Source: Meandrina meandrites (taxonomy: Eukaryota > Cnidaria > Anthozoa > Scleractinia > Meandrinidae). From it: 64,000 nt of DNA. The notes under the pieces were generated by a model that was given only the letters and a program-made list of their open reading frames with translations, had not been told where the DNA came from and did no database searches. Numbering within the stretch: the first letter of the stretch is position 1; every line of letters starts with the position of its first letter. The translations under genes were made by a program, and so were the position numbers. Positions 40,001 to 55,500 of this stretch are shown here, in pieces. The DNA lies in NCBI GenBank assembly GCA_963693305.1, contig OY855904.1:40141417-40205416 (forward strand). Reading direction: 5' to 3'.

Positions 40001-43000
40001 TTCTTATCCGGACGATTTAATCCTCACAAAACGGAAATTATGATAACCAACACACAGTAATCTCGTAATGCCGTTCGCTCGTCCTCTGCATGCAGTTCTG
40101 CTTTTTCTTCAAAAATTGGTTCAACCAATCAACGGCGCGAATTGAAAAACGCTTCAATGAGATTGGCTACTTGTTCGCGGCAAAGCTGTTCTAAAACTAG
40201 CCTACAAATATCTCAAGGCCTATTATCAGAGATGTAGACTTCTAGTTATAGACTTCTGCATAAAGTACTGTTACGCTAATTGCAATAATTTTTAGAATTG
40301 CATTATTCAATAGAAACACCTAAATGAGTTTCAATTCACTTCCTTATTCATTTTTTCTTTGTATTCAGTATTATGCGGCATCCGACCTAGCGTTTCTCGA
40401 ATAGTCGGTGGCACAGTTGCGCCCGTCAACAGCTGGCCATGGCAGGTGATGGTGACAGACAATTATGGATCTCATTTCTGTGGCGGATCATTGGTGGATC
40501 GTTATTGGGTGGTGACAGCAGCTCATTGTTTGATCGGAGAAACTCCATCTAGTATCATGATAAGGTAGATATGAATTTAAATATCTTATTTTATCTGTTT
40601 TAAAAGTTTCAGAATGTTTTTATACATGTCATAGGATAAAACAAACTTAAAATAGGTAGATAAACAACCGACAGAGGAGTTCTTATTTGCTCTTTTTTTG
40701 TCATCGCACATAACGTGTGGCGTCACAGGATCGCGCGCTCAAATAAAAGGGCATGCGCAATTCGATTCTCGTCGGAGGTCGTAAACACCTGATTTGGGCT
40801 CAAAATTTCCCAAAAACCTACCGTACAACCCATAATGAAAAGTTCACAATTAATTTTTAGGGGTGAATCGCTTCCACAGACAAAAGTTTTAATTTTATCT
40901 GAAAGACAGATTTTCAGCTATTTTTAATTAGGCAAAATTTTCCTACTTTGCAAAAAATCTGTCTTACAGATTTTTAATTTATTTGACGTAAATGTTTTAT
41001 CCGATCCAATTTCTTATTTGTCGGACAGGCTACAAAAGCTTCAGAACCGCGCCGCTCGCGTATTAACTTTCTCTAGTTATGATACTGATGCCAAAGGTCT
41101 AATACGACAACTAGGTTGGAAAGATTTGTGTACCCAACGTCAAATTCAGAAAGCCTTAATGGTATATAAATCTTTAAATGGCTTGGTTCCTGAATATCTA
41201 TCGTCTAAATTTCTAAAACGTAGCGGAATGCCCTATTCTTTAAGGGATTCCGAAAACAAACTGGTTGTACCGAATCCACGAACTAACTATATGAAAAATA
41301 GCTTTAGTTACAGTGGTGCAACTCTCTGGAACAGCCTACCCTGCAATCTCAGGATGATAAAATCCTATAATCAATTTAAAAGCAAAGTCAGACACGGCAT
41401 TCATGGAAAACAGGATTAGTTTAATATTTAAATTAGTTTTTACTACATGTACTTCAATTTTTATTAATTAGTATTTAGCATGGATTGTTTATTAGTAGTT
41501 TATTAGTATTAATTTTTATTATAACTTTAAATAATAGTATATTACCTGATGATTTTTAACCGTGTATAAAGAAATGTTAAATAAAATAAATAAAATAAAT
41601 AAATTGTAAAATTTTGAGGAAGGGTCGTACGGTAAGATTTTGAGAAAAACGCCATTTAAACTACTAGTGTCCAGTCTCCTCTAAAGCACTCGGATATTTA
41701 TTTCGGCTGTCTATTGGCATATATATTGCTCAAGTGTGGCATATATTGGTTTTGGGTTGGAACAAACAGTAATAAGTGAAAGCTAAAACTTTTCTGAATA
41801 TTTTACAAGAGAGTTAAAAACTGGGCTCATTTACCACCTCAAAACTGTCGTAAGCCACCTTAAATAGCAAAATAAATATATTACGGTTTAAAGCGCGCAA
41901 TGTTTAGTGAGCTTATTCGCGTGAATCTACACACGACAGCGAGTCTTCTAACCAAAACTACTGGAAAATATGGAAACCGAAACTATTGATAATTTATTAT
42001 ACATTCTTATCCGAGATCGAACCAACTCGAAGTACTAAAACGTCTTTCTGTGGTGTTTGTTTTTGTTTTCCAGATTGGGAGCCCATTACAGAACAAGTGG
42101 CAGTGTTGGAACGGAGCAAGACATCGCAGTTGAAAAAATTATCATGCACGAAAACTTCGGCACTCCGCTGTCAGACAGCAATGATATCGCCCTACTTAAT
42201 CTCGCGAGTCCTGCTGATCTCGGGGAAGGTGTCGGTCTTGTTTGTTTGCCAGATACCAGTACTCATCTTCCGTTTGACAACGTTAACAAAAAATGCTGGA
42301 TAACTGGTTGGGGAACTTTATCTTTTTTGGGCTCCTCGCCAAATACACTGATGCAAGCATCTGTGCCACTGGTGTCAAATCAAAATTGCACGATTGCTTA
42401 TCCTAGAGATATCGACGACTCGATGCTGTGTGATGGTTTTAATTCAGGAGGTGTTGATGCTTGTCAGGGTGATAGTGGTGGACCATTGGTGTGTGAGTTT
42501 AATGGCACCTGGTATCTTGAGGGAGTTATCAGCTGGGGGTATCGATGCGCCGAACCTAACCATTATGGGGTGTACTCCAAAGTTCGAACCTTTAAATCAT
42601 GGCTTTTATCAAATATGTATACAGTTGTTACGCCCAGTGTATCGCCACAAAACCAGTCCTCTTCTGCTTTAGGTAATCATAAGCGTCTCTTTTTCATAGT
42701 GTAGACAAATAAATAAACAGCCTCCCAAATGTGTCCCAAAAATGTCGCACGAATACGTTTGATTCTAGAGGACAAAAGTAAGGTCGTGCAGTTAGGGTTT
42801 TCAAGGTTTAATGGCTTTAAAATTAGGTTTCTAAATCGTTCTATTATAGTATTACCATTGCATACGTTAAAAACTTCAGTTAAGGCTGTAAGGTTTTTGT
42901 TAAAAAATCAAAATTCAAATAGTTAACTCGATCCTCTGCAATTCAAGGATTGAATTGGAGCTATAATTATATTTTTCCGCCTTCTGACTGGCTGCCTGGT

Positions 43001-46000
43001 TTCTACGTCCCTTCAGAACAGCAGAATATGTTATCCGCTTAGTACAACCTCTGTTGCACTTTACGAATCACCTATTTCAAGCTGTTGAATCTTTTTGGGA
43101 TCATAACTGTAAAATGCGATTTATGATATGAGTTAGATACCAATTTCTTCTTTGATGGTAAATGTCCATATAACCATTTCAGCCTCGTGTAATTTTGAGC
43201 ACGGTTTGTGTTCTGGATGGAATCAATCGTCGTCAGATGATTTTGATTGGACGCTGGCATCTGATGGGACGCCTTCCTCTTCTACGGGTCCAACGTATGG
43301 TCAAGGTGGTTCAGGTTAGATTTCTTTGATTTTGCCACAATTCTAAGATTGATTTCTATTCGAAAATGCGACAGTTCGCACAACTGGTTTACCTCTCCTG
43401 AACACAATTGATAATGGGTCTTTTTTATATAGGCAAGTAGTACAAATCTGAAAGGTTATTCTCCAAAAATCAATGTCAATTTCAAATAGCGAGAAACTAA
43501 CCTGAAAATTTAAAAGAACTTAAAAAAAACTAACTCAAGGTAATTTAAATCTTAAAATAGAACTTGACTGAAATGTTTCACGATCGTGGGATTAGAAACG
43601 AAAACCCCGAGTCCCTAACGGGAATCAAACCCATGTCCTCCAATTGATAAAACTCTAAAAGTTCTTCTTCAATTTAGCTTAATTATACTCGCAGATAAGA
43701 AAAGGAACAAACAAACAACTAGCTTGCGTAGTAGTCGTTTCCTTTCGGAGCGCGCGGAACGAACGAAGAAAACTGAGAGCAAGCGAACGCGACTGGAGGC
43801 AACTTTCGAATTTGGTTTTAAATGCACTATAACAAACTCGGCAATTTTTCAACGCCAGCGGACAACGAAAAAATTAAACTGCTGAGGGCTTTAATTTTCA
43901 AAAGTCAATTATCACTGCCTCTCATGTGACAGTTAATGCCCTCAGGGCAGAAGGTCGTTATCACGATTTGAGGGGGGGGGGGGGGGGGGAGGCATTCGAT
44001 AAAATCTCTAGGATCAGTTGCAGGCGATTTCTCTCTACCACTCAATTTTTCGCTCGCTCGCTCACGCGTTCGTTTGTTCGCTCCACGTGCTTAAGGTGAT
44101 TCCACTGAAAAAGAAGGAGTAATCAAAATTTTCTAAGACTTGGTCCAGTTCATAATTATGTTATGAGCATTGCAAAAATGCAATAAAAAATGGGGGTCAC
44201 CGTGCTCGTTTTTGTGCAACCTGAACGGCTATTATGGTAAATATATGACCCTCGAGGTTTATATTAGGAATCCTAGTAATCCGAAAAGGGAGCTATCATT
44301 TCTAGAAAAAATCATTTCTTGCATTAAAATATCGAAGCAGTTATACAAAATAGACTTTAATCTTACATAACAAACTATTTTAATTGAACTGGAATTAAGA
44401 TTATAAAAGAAATTAGAGATTTTGCTGCGTGCGCACGTAAGCAGCACTACCGAAATACGTGCTTTTTAAAGCATTCAAATAAAAATATCTCAAAATAGAA
44501 TAACCAACTTTTCTTTAAATCGCGATATATTGTAGTCAACCGTATGTCATTTAAGTTAATGCCTTAAAAAATGGGGGTCACCGTGCTCGTTTAGAAGAAA
44601 ATAACCATTAATTTCCCTGCTAAGCTTAACCTGAAGGAAATGCCTTAATGTTGTGTGCGCGAGCTAAATGACGCGAAAAATCGTGCGCAGCAAGGATGCG
44701 CAATGCAATTCAGTGGAATCACCTTAAGGACGTTCGCGCTAATTGTTTTTGCGCATCCTTACTGCGCGCGTAATTCATGTCGCAACGTCACGCCGCGTCA
44801 TACATCGAGCGCGCACGCGGAGGAAACTTTTCAAGCGTAACAAATATAGGGCTGGTAGCCGTTGCATTAGCTTCGCTCGTAGTTCACTCTGAAAAGGTCG
44901 GTGGCCCTCATTTTTTTATAGGCAGCTTTGTTTTGCGATTCTCGACAGGTTGTAAAAAAAAAAAAAACGAACAAAACGTCAATGTGGAAAGTTTTGAAGT
45001 TCCTAATTTTTCTTCCCTCGCAGCATTGAATCTTGCCCATCTTTCAACTGCTATGCGAGTGCAAATGTGATCGCTAAATGATTAGATGTTGTAAAGGAGT
45101 TTCACACGTCGAGTCAACGTGCTTAATAGATACCATTAAACAGTGTTTACCATTAAACAATATTTAGCTATTAGCAATACGAGGTATTTCAGTCTTATTA
45201 CCATTCACAGGGTCCATTGAGAAGCACCTGGTAATAAAAGTGTCACTCCTGAACAATGTAAATATTGACGTGCATTTATTTTGTTAATTGCCACAGGAAA
45301 GTACATGTACATCGAGGCGTCTTCCCCCAGGCAACCTGGAGAAAATGCAAAACTTGTGGTCACTGTTCCAAATAACGGAAATAAAGTGTGTCTTTCATTT
45401 TACTATCATATGTATGGAACATCGGCTGGAACTCTGAATGTGTACAGTGGAAATGCCAAGGTTTTTTCCGCATCAGGAAATCAGGGAAACAACTGGTTAA
45501 TGGCTGAAAGAAACTTGTATTTGGATGGAGTGGTAAGTAAAATACTCCATTTTCATAGCCATATTCAAAATTAATTTAGCGAAATTTATTTAATAAATTA
45601 TTGCTGTGTTTGCCTCACGTTTCAGAGCAAACACGAAAGGCTAACGCCAGTTTTTTTTAATTCTTTACAACCGCGGTCATTTACCGCTATCAACTTCCGT
45701 TTATCCTTTTTTTTATGTTCCGTTTATCCTTCTTCTTACTTCGATGATCACAAATTGTATAGGAAGGAATATCAAAAATAAATCAAGAGTATTTAAAAGA
45801 AAATTCTTACTAAAACAACATTTTCTTTTGTTTAAAATGTCAAGCCAAAGGGTGATCGTATCAGAGGTCCATTAAAAAAAAAATCGATTACCACTCAATT
45901 GAAATATATTTCAGGTTACATTTGAAGGAATAACTGGAAGTTCATACACAGGCGATATCGCCATTGATTCAGTGCAAATTACCGAAGGAAGTTGTCCAGG

Positions 46001-46395
46001 TGAATATGTATATTTATATATTTTTTTACAAACATAATAACAACACAAAGAAGAATGATAATCGGCCGATAGGAGTCGCACTTTAATTTAAAGGAACAAT
46101 ATTTTGGTAGAATTTTGGGCAAAATGCTTCCCTTTATTTGTGGAAGATGCGAGTGCTGATACTTAACTAAAACACTTGCTTCTTGAAATTGACAGCAATA
46201 AACGCTCGTTGTCATGTAAGGGCTTCAGGTTCCATTTACTATCCGTTTGTATCAGTTTTCTGTAGCTTTGACAGTGGTCTGTGCGTCGGCTGGAGTCAAT
46301 CCAATTTGGATGTATTTGATTGGACTCTTAACTCTGGCTCTACACCATCCTCGGCAACGGGACCATCGTCAGATCTTAGTGGAACAGGTGGGTTG

Positions 46396-46434
<39 letters not shown>

Positions 46435-49400
46435 AGGTAACTATAAGTGCTCATAAGGACGTTTTCGAAAACCATTTAGAGAGATAGCGGCTTCTGAGTG
46501 GCTTCAGAGCGGCAGTCACTGGTAAGATAATAATTACCTCCAAAGGGTCTTATTCTTTATCAATTTGTCGATAGTTGTCTAATTCATTCGTCGTCTTCTC
46601 GAGACTTCATATAATTAATTCTAAAATCATCATCGCATTCAGCTTCTTCTCTGAGTTCCTTTCCGTGAGAATACTCTCAGCTCAGGCAATCACTCTTATT
46701 CAATTTGAGCTATTGTCGATGACACAAACACAGAGGATATAAATACACTATTTTTCTTTCCAAAGGAAAGTATATGTACATTGAAGCCACACCTCAGTCA
46801 GATGGTGATAATGCAAAGCTCCGCCTTGAAGTGCCCAGAAGTAACTCATCTTCGTGCTTGACGTTCTACTATCACATGTATGGATCGTCAATGGGAACTC
46901 TGAACGTCTTTAATGGAAATGTCACAATATTTACCATGGCAGGAGATCAGGGAAACTACTGGAGAAAAGTAACAAGAACCGTGAATTTGAACGACCTTGT
47001 AAGTATATTTTTCTTGCTGTACATGTAATCCATAGCATATATCTGTGTAACGTCGCAGTATTTATATCGCCAATACAAATTGAACTCGACTTGATTGACG
47101 TTATGATGTCATATGTTTTTTGTAGACCACGCTCTAGGCTATCTAATGAAGGCATAATACGTCAAAATATCTTATAGCGGAGCTCTCCAGCGGCCCGAAG
47201 GGCCGCAGAGCGGAGCCCCATAACTACCGTGCGAAGATAGAAATTGAGAAAACCATCGAAGATAGAAATTGAGAAAACCACGCGTTTGAGTTTTCATGGT
47301 CATCGTGGCTAGCGGCATGGCTCGCGGGCGCGTGCGCCTAGCGACGACGACCTCGCCCAAAATGGCGGCCACACTCCAGAAAAAGTTTGACCTGGGCATC
47401 TTACGTGTTTGATATTGATCATCCACTTTTCGTTAAAAGTTACCTATCGTAGAAGTTTGTAAGACACTTTTTTAAATCATGTTGAAAATCGACTGGGTTT
47501 TTTCATTTCGCCTACACGAATCGATTGCGTGAAAAGGCGACAAAATCTTTGCTCAACCGCGAGAACTTGTGAAGAAAGTGAGCAGCGTGAAATATTTCTT
47601 CGTTATTATTTATCACCCCATCACTTCAGAGATTTTTTCTCACATCAAAAAAATGATCTGGACATTTCACATCAACTTAAACGACGCCATTGCATGAAAA
47701 GGCGCCAAAATCTTTGGCACGCTGTTCACGTTTAAAGCTGAATGAAACACGCGAAGAAAGCTGCTGAAGAACATAGATCTTCTGTCTTCGTGGATATTCC
47801 TCACTCTATTTACCCATCTACATCATGGAAACTTATTCCAAATCATTTAGGACAACCTTGTAACGGGAAGAACCGAAGTAATTGCGGACTTGAACATGAT
47901 ATATCGGACTACAAGTCAAAAGAGCGATGTCCACGGTTCGACCTGCGGCTGAGCAAGCCTGAGAATCACTGAATTGAGCTCAACTAAAAGTGAACTCAAA
48001 GCCGATCAAGTTCACTGAAGTGAAGGATAAAAGACTGTTAAAGGCTACACCGACAAGAAAGAGAGAAATTGATCTTCGTCGATAATTCATATAATGTATA
48101 AGACTTACAGTGTATGTCGGTGGTGTTGGAGAAAGCTTACAACGAAATTGCCGTGTTCGTCTCCGATATTATTGGGCTGGTTTGAAAGCTTTGCCCTGCA
48201 GAATATACAAGCCTTCTTCAATAATGAGGTAACAAACGTAAATGTATGCACTAAGCATAAGCCTAATTTTATATTGAGAGAATTTACTTCATTTATGAAC
48301 AAATTTGAAGTTGTGTCGCTTTTCAGATCTTCCGGTAAATATTTATCAAACCTGTTCGTGTTTGTACATTTTATACGGACATTGTTTATCAAATATTTCG
48401 TTTAGACTAGTGATGTTCACTACTGGATTTTGAAAACAAATTATTTAGCTGATAAAAATCACAATTTCGCAGAATTTCTGCCCGCTTGCATTTGTTTTGT
48501 TTCTCTTGTCCCTGCTTATCAGTGAGTGTGTTGTTCATGCGTATACGAATATTTCGCCGGTTTCGTTGCGAGTTACCTGTGCTTGGTTGAGTGAGTTCAG
48601 ACTTTACCTACCGCATATTTATACTTACCAGAAATGAAGAAAATTCATTCAGTTCTCTACATAAAATATAAGGTACTTAGCAACGCGTACGATAAAACAG
48701 GATTAGTTAATCATTCCACTAAACCGCAACGAAAAGAAGATGGTTCAAACAGTCAAAAGAACTTTGTAAGCTCATTCTCAGTTATCGTGCACTACTTCCC
48801 ATATCACAAACTGGCACAAGTCTTACACAAAAGCTGGTTTAAAATGACTTACATAACCGGCACCATAAATTTTCAGAGTTTGTTTTGCCGACTCGATTTT
48901 CTCAGTTTGCCGTGGCGTGAGTTCATTTTGTTTACTGTGTTAAGCAGATAATTCACTTTGTTTTTCTGTATTTTGTTTTTGCCTTGAGTTGATTTTCTTG
49001 CCCTGACAGTTTTGTAGTAAATCAAAACAAGGTCAAGATTCTTTCTACATTGAAAAACTCGTAGAGATCCTGGAGGTGTATTAATTAGTGTACAGAAAAC
49101 GTTTTAAAGATTTGTTTTGCACCGACGTGCGTACGTGTGAGGAACCCAATAAAATGACTCGTCAAATTCAATTTTAGAACCTGCCAGTGACAGGCTGTCA
49201 CAGGAAAGAAAATTCAGATGGGACCACGAAATATATTGACGTCGCTTTCGTCAACAAAACCATGAGAGGTTTTTAACCATAAGCGATTAAAATTTATTTT
49301 ATACCTATATGGGCCACTGTATAAGTTTAGAAATATAGTGTGGCTACCTATTTAGTAATACAATTAATAAATGGGAGCTCCGCTTTTAGGCCTGCCTAGA

Positions 49401-52400
49401 TCTATATATTAAGAATAAAAGAAAGTGGAAATTTTATTATCAGATAGTTACCATTAAGGCCTCTCCACAGTTGCATAAAGCAACTTATGATTAAGCGAGA
49501 TTTTGTGTAAAGTTTTCTCTGTGTTCCTAAGGAGTTTTTCGCACCTGCATCCACGTTTGGCTGATTTATCCGTAACAGCGTAAAGAAGATCCTCTAGGAC
49601 GGAGGGAATCTTTGTAGAATATTCCACTTAATCGTAAATTGCCTTATGCGGGCCAAGCCGGGGCGTTAAATTTTTTTTTCAAGGCCCTCTTCTTTTTGGG
49701 GAGTGGACAGGGGTGGGAATTGAGGGAGGAATTGCGATGATTTTTCAAGTCATTAGCTGTGGTCACATCAGCGCCGTAACTACATTTACAGATTTTCCCA
49801 TCTAGACCAGCATCTAGACCGGTTGCACTTACGTTAAGGAATTTGCAAACAAAAAAACGCAAAAACGCTTGACGCGAAAAAAGGTAAAAAGAACGAGCAA
49901 ACTTTGGCAAATTTTCGCTCAGTTAACAGGCACGAAATCACATATCAGCTGGAGACGAATTTGCTAAGTAACTGCAAGGCCAGAAGTTAAAAGAACTTAA
50001 CGGGATTAAAAAGCGACTAAAATACCTGCAAGGATATTCTATCAGTCGATAAAAGAGGCTAGAGAAATTAAAAACATAACTGATATTGATCTTCTCTTGT
50101 TCAATTTTTTCCGTGATCACCGTTCAGACCTTGCAGACCATTCAGGCGGTCGTACCGAAGCAAATTTTTAAATTGGCCATATAATAAATATCTTATTAAC
50201 CGAGCTTATTCCGTCTGTATGGGAGAATCTTGACCTCGGTCGTGAATACAGACCTCACTGCGTTCGGTCTGTACTCACAACCCCCGGTCACAACCTCGGA
50301 CAAGATTCTCCCATACAGACCTCCTGCTCGGTTAATAAGAGCTAATCATAGTTTGTATATATTTTCGTTTGCACGTGACGTTTATATGTCAGTTGCGTAT
50401 GCTAATTCAGGTCTGCTGTCAGTCTTTCAGTTCTGTTGAAGATTTATGTTCTATAGCATGGAAAAAACGTTTGTGAATCGAGTTCTAGCTGACATTATGC
50501 CACAGAGAAATCGAAGAGCAAGGACTGGGTTTGTTTTGATTTCATAAAGCGATCGGCTATATTTAGTTTGCATTGTTTTAGATCGCCAAAGCGTAAATTG
50601 AACAGAGAAGAGGTCATCACATTACTGAAATTGTTAACTAAAGTCATCGCCGCCTTAACTTTTGTTAGTAGCCGTGATGTGACCACAGACATCGATTTTG
50701 TAATCTTATGATAATAGGTCAAATGCATTTCAAATGTATTTATCCGGCTAAATTTTACTAATGCAGAGCAGTCTTTTTTGGCCATTAAAAAGACATGTAA
50801 CGTTTTCGCTAGCGAATATCTGATGTCATCGTCTTTTTTTCGTAGTTGACTTTTGAAGGGATAGTAGGACGGTCATTTCGAAGTGACATTGCTATTGATA
50901 ACGTAACAGTTAGCGAAGGAATCTGTCCAGGTAATTTGTCGTACGTAATAATAATAATATTAATAATAATATTAATAAAATGGGTGCATAATAGATTAGT
51001 ATTTTCAAACCTCATTTACTGATATTATGCCTGATTCACCCTACTGGAATTTCTGTTCTCCCTTCAACTTAACCAGATGAACAAAAAATGGCAGAAACTT
51101 CAGACTCTAAGAGAATCTTAGCCCCAAGTATATAGTTTTTATTTCCACTGGTTAATTCCACTATAGTAATTGGTCCAGCAAATACATCTTGCGACTTTGA
51201 CAGCGGACTTTGTGATGGATGGCAGCAGTCTACCTCGGATGTCTTTGATTGGACACGCCATAACGGATCAACGCCATCTGGTGGTACAGGTCCAGATTAC
51301 GATCATACTAGTGGCTTAGGTAAGATAAATGCCAGAATCACTGGGCCTAATAGGGAATTCATTTGTTTGTTTTTGCTTTTTTTTAATAAATGAAAAACAA
51401 AATCTCGTTTGCTGTTGGAATGATGTTTAATAATTTTTTGTGTGTGTTTGTGCGTGTGTGTTCATAGGTTACTACATGTACATTGAAGCGTCTTCTCCAC
51501 AAATCCACGGTGATAACGCAAAGCTTGAGCTCTCTGTATCTGGAAATGGAGACCAGTCTTGTCTTGAGTTCTATTATCACATGTATGGAGCCGCAATGGG
51601 AACTCTTACTGTCTTCAGTGGAAATGCGGTAGTATTCAACACATCTGGAAACCATGGTGACTATTGGATAAAAGCGGAAATCACCATTTATTTGGATAAC
51701 ACTGTAAGTTTCTACTAGTATATTCAACAAATGACTCATATAGCGCTTTGCTCATTCTGGTGTTTCAATAGTCATTTTCTCTTAGCTTCCGATGCTGACA
51801 CGTACTCTTCTGAAGATTTGATAAGTTGCCACGAAGTTGCGATTGGACCGAAGCCTTGCCAAGAAATTTTTAACATTAGAGAAAAATAAAAGAATGAATA
51901 ACAATAAAAACATCAACAGTTTGTCACTAAAAAGTGTGGTCGTCCAGGTGAGAATAGCTTGTAGGATTATAGTAGGTGACCGACTTTTTGACAGCCCTAG
52001 TTATCTAGTAACAATAACGACGTCGACAACGAAAATGAACACATTACAAGGGCCCGTTTCTCGAAGGTCCCGAAAAGTTTTCGCACCGGGAAGGGATAGT
52101 AAAATCTCAAACTTTATGATCACAGAGCTGTTTGATCCCATGATGTTTTTAATGTGATCGGTGTTCCCTTCATACAAAATTTCAGGTCTATACACGTCTC
52201 TGTTTTCAAGATACAGATAAGTAAAGATGGCTTTGCGGGCCCGATATGCTTCCGGGGCTTTCGAGAAACAGGCCCCAGGTCTATTTTGACTGATTACCAC
52301 TGTAATTCTCTAGGTTACGTTTGAAGGAATGGTAGGATCTTCCTTTACTGGTGACGTAGCAATCGATGATGTCTCAATCAGAACTGGAAGCTGCCAGGGG

Positions 52401-52489
52401 CAAACTGTTCCGCCATCGTTACCTCCAACTGCCTCGCCAGGTATTATTGTAAAAATGTTTCATTAATTAATTAATTAATTAATTAATTA

Positions 52490-52532
<43 letters not shown>

Positions 52533-55500
52533 AATTACAGTACGTAGAACCCCTATTAAGCGGCCCCCCTCGAGGAAATAGCAGCTGGCCGCTTATTGGA
52601 GGTTGGCCGCTTAATAGGGGTTCATCAGAAATTAGCATAAGGCAGTTTGGAAAAACAATAAGGCATAACGCAGTTTGAAAAAAATAACGTGAAAAGGAAA
52701 GACGGAACCACATGAAGACGACAATAAACCTGTGTTTGAATGATTTAGTCAACTGTCCGATCTTGTTGAAAATAAATCCAAACATCGTATGTTACATTCT
52801 TGCTGGCCGCTAAATAGGGGTAAAAAAAAAAAAAAAAGCAATAGAAGAACGCTCATCGGGACGGCAGAAAGGTGGTCGCGGTCCTTTAATAGATGTGGCC
52901 GCTTAAAGGGGTTTTATTTACAGTATTATACTGACCATAGTTTCGGGATTATAGTAACTGGCCGCTTAATAAGGGGTGGCCGCTTAATGGATGGCCCCTT
53001 AATAGAGGCTCGACTGCAAGACGTGGAGCGATAGATTGATTGATCGATTGAATCGATGAATTGATCGATCGCCAGACCGTCTGAGTGATGAAGCGTTCAA
53101 TCTATTGCCAAATTCGGTCCGATTCCAAATTGGCGGTCAGACGAATTTTTACCATCAGGACATATCGCATATTACGTTCTGCACCACATAAACACTCATC
53201 ATCATCAGTCCTTTAAACGCCTAGTGGCGCATAGGGCATCAACAATTTGTCTCCATTCCTGTCGGTCCTTTGCAAGCCGTGAAGCTTGCCCCCAGGTAAG
53301 GTTTAGAGCCTGAAGTTCTGCTTCTGCAGTTCTTCTCCAGCTGGATTTTGGACGGCCTCTTTTTCTTTTACCCTCTGGTGTCCATCTGAGAGCAACTTTA
53401 GAAATGCTGGTAGTTTCTCTGCGGAGCACATGGCCAACCCAACTCCATCGTTTCCGTGTAAGAACAATACTCATGTCCTCCTGTTCTGTCAATTTAAAGA
53501 GTTCATTGTTGGAGATCTTTTTTGGCCAAAAGATGTGCAAGATTTTTCGGAGACAAGATGTGTGAAAGCTTTGCAGCTTTCTCAAGTCATGCACAGTCAT
53601 TCTCCAGCATTCAGATCCGTAGAGTAGTACAGAGAGTACACAAGCTTGGTAGATCTTAATCTTCGTTCTTCTGCTGTAGTTTCTGCTTCTCCACACGGGT
53701 CGCAATTTTGCAAAGGCCCCTCTAGCTTTACCAATCCTCTGTCGGATGTCGATGTCAGCCCCCCCATCACTGCAGACTGTACTACCCAAATAGGTGAATT
53801 GTTGGGTCGTTTCAAGGTCTAGCTGTCCCACTTTGATGGGCAATGGTGCTGAGATGTTGACAGGCAATACTTTCGTCTTCTGAGGGCTGATCTTAAGCCC
53901 TACCTGCCGAGAGAATCTGTCAAGCCGGTCAGTTTTCTCCTGCATGTCACTAAAAGAATGGGATAGCAAAGCAATGTCATCGGCATAATCCAGATCCTCC
54001 AGAACAGTTGACAGCGTCCAGCGTATTCCTCTCCTTCTGTCTTCAGTAGCTCGAGATAGCACCCAATCGATGACAATGTTAAACAGTAGCGCTGACATAA
54101 CGCATCCTTGTCGAACACCCGATTTGACATGGAAGCTCAGGTCAGAGCCTCCAACCGAGCAACAAAAGTCAGTGTAGAATTGCTTTATCACTTGGACAAT
54201 GTGTGCAGGTATGCCATACGCCCTGAGGATACTCCATAGACTCTCCCTGTGCACGCTATCAAAAGCCTTCTGGAAATCGATAAAATTGATGTACAATCCT
54301 CTCTGCCATTCATGACACTGTTCAATGATGTTTCTCAAGGAGAAAATGTGTTCTGTGCACCCTCGGCCTTTTCTAAAACCGGCTTGTTCCTGTCGCAGCA
54401 CTTCATTGACCGCCAAAGAAAGACGTTTCACAATAACCTTACAGAAGATTTTACTAGGTAGGGATAAAAGAGTGATACCCCGCCAATTATTACAGTCAGA
54501 CAGTGTGCCTTTCTTAGGAATTGGTATGATGACCCCTTTACTCCAGTCACTTGGTATCCCCTCACCATTCCACACCTTAGCAAAGAGTGCGAGTAATATC
54601 TCTGCTGCAAGCTCTGGATGACATTTAAAGAGCTCAGCATTAAGCTGGTCCTGCCCAGGTGCTTTACCATTCTTAAGATCTCTAATGGCTTCCACGATCT
54701 CTTCTTTAGTGGGTGGTTCAATGCTAATGTCAAGGTCTTCCTCGGCATCCTGAGCAGCAGCTGGCTCCTCCGGGACCTCCTTGTTAAGTACTTCCTGAAA
54801 GTGTTCCGCCCATCGCTCTTCCTGTTCCTTCTCAGTTGTTAGCAATGCCCCTTGCTTGCTGCAGATAGGTGCCTTCCCTCTCCGCTGACTTCCACAGATT
54901 TGCTTGGTAATTCTGTAAACTGTGCCTTGCTCCTGTTTCTGCGCAGCAGCCTCTGCTTCTGTTGCGAGGTTCTCAACAAATCTTCTTTTGTCTGCTCTAG
55001 CTGACCGCTTAACTTTGGCATTGAGCTTGCTGTACTGAGCTTGTAATTTCTCTTTTAGGCGAGTAGACCTGGCCCCCATTATTTTGCCCTTTGCTCTTTT
55101 CCTCTCTGCAATAGCATCCCAGGTGTCCGCACTCAACCATTCTTTGTGGGATTTCTGCTTATAACCAAGGGTGGACGTGGCAGCAGTATGATAGATCTTG
55201 ACTATCTTGTCCCATTCGGACGTGATTGAGCCTTCATTAGCTGTACCGGTGTTTTCTTCTGCAAGAGTCTCAAACCTGTTACATAATTCTATACAGAACT
55301 GGTTCCTTGTGTCATAATTCTTGAGCTTGGATACATCAAAGCGCCTCTGGTGACATGTGGTCTTTCTAGAGCGCAATAGCTTCAATTGAACCATAGCAGT
55401 AACAAGGTGATGATCACTCCCAACATCAGCTCCCCTTCTCACACGCACATCTTGCAGGGACCGCCTCCATTTCCCATTAATGAGAAGATGGTCAATTTGG

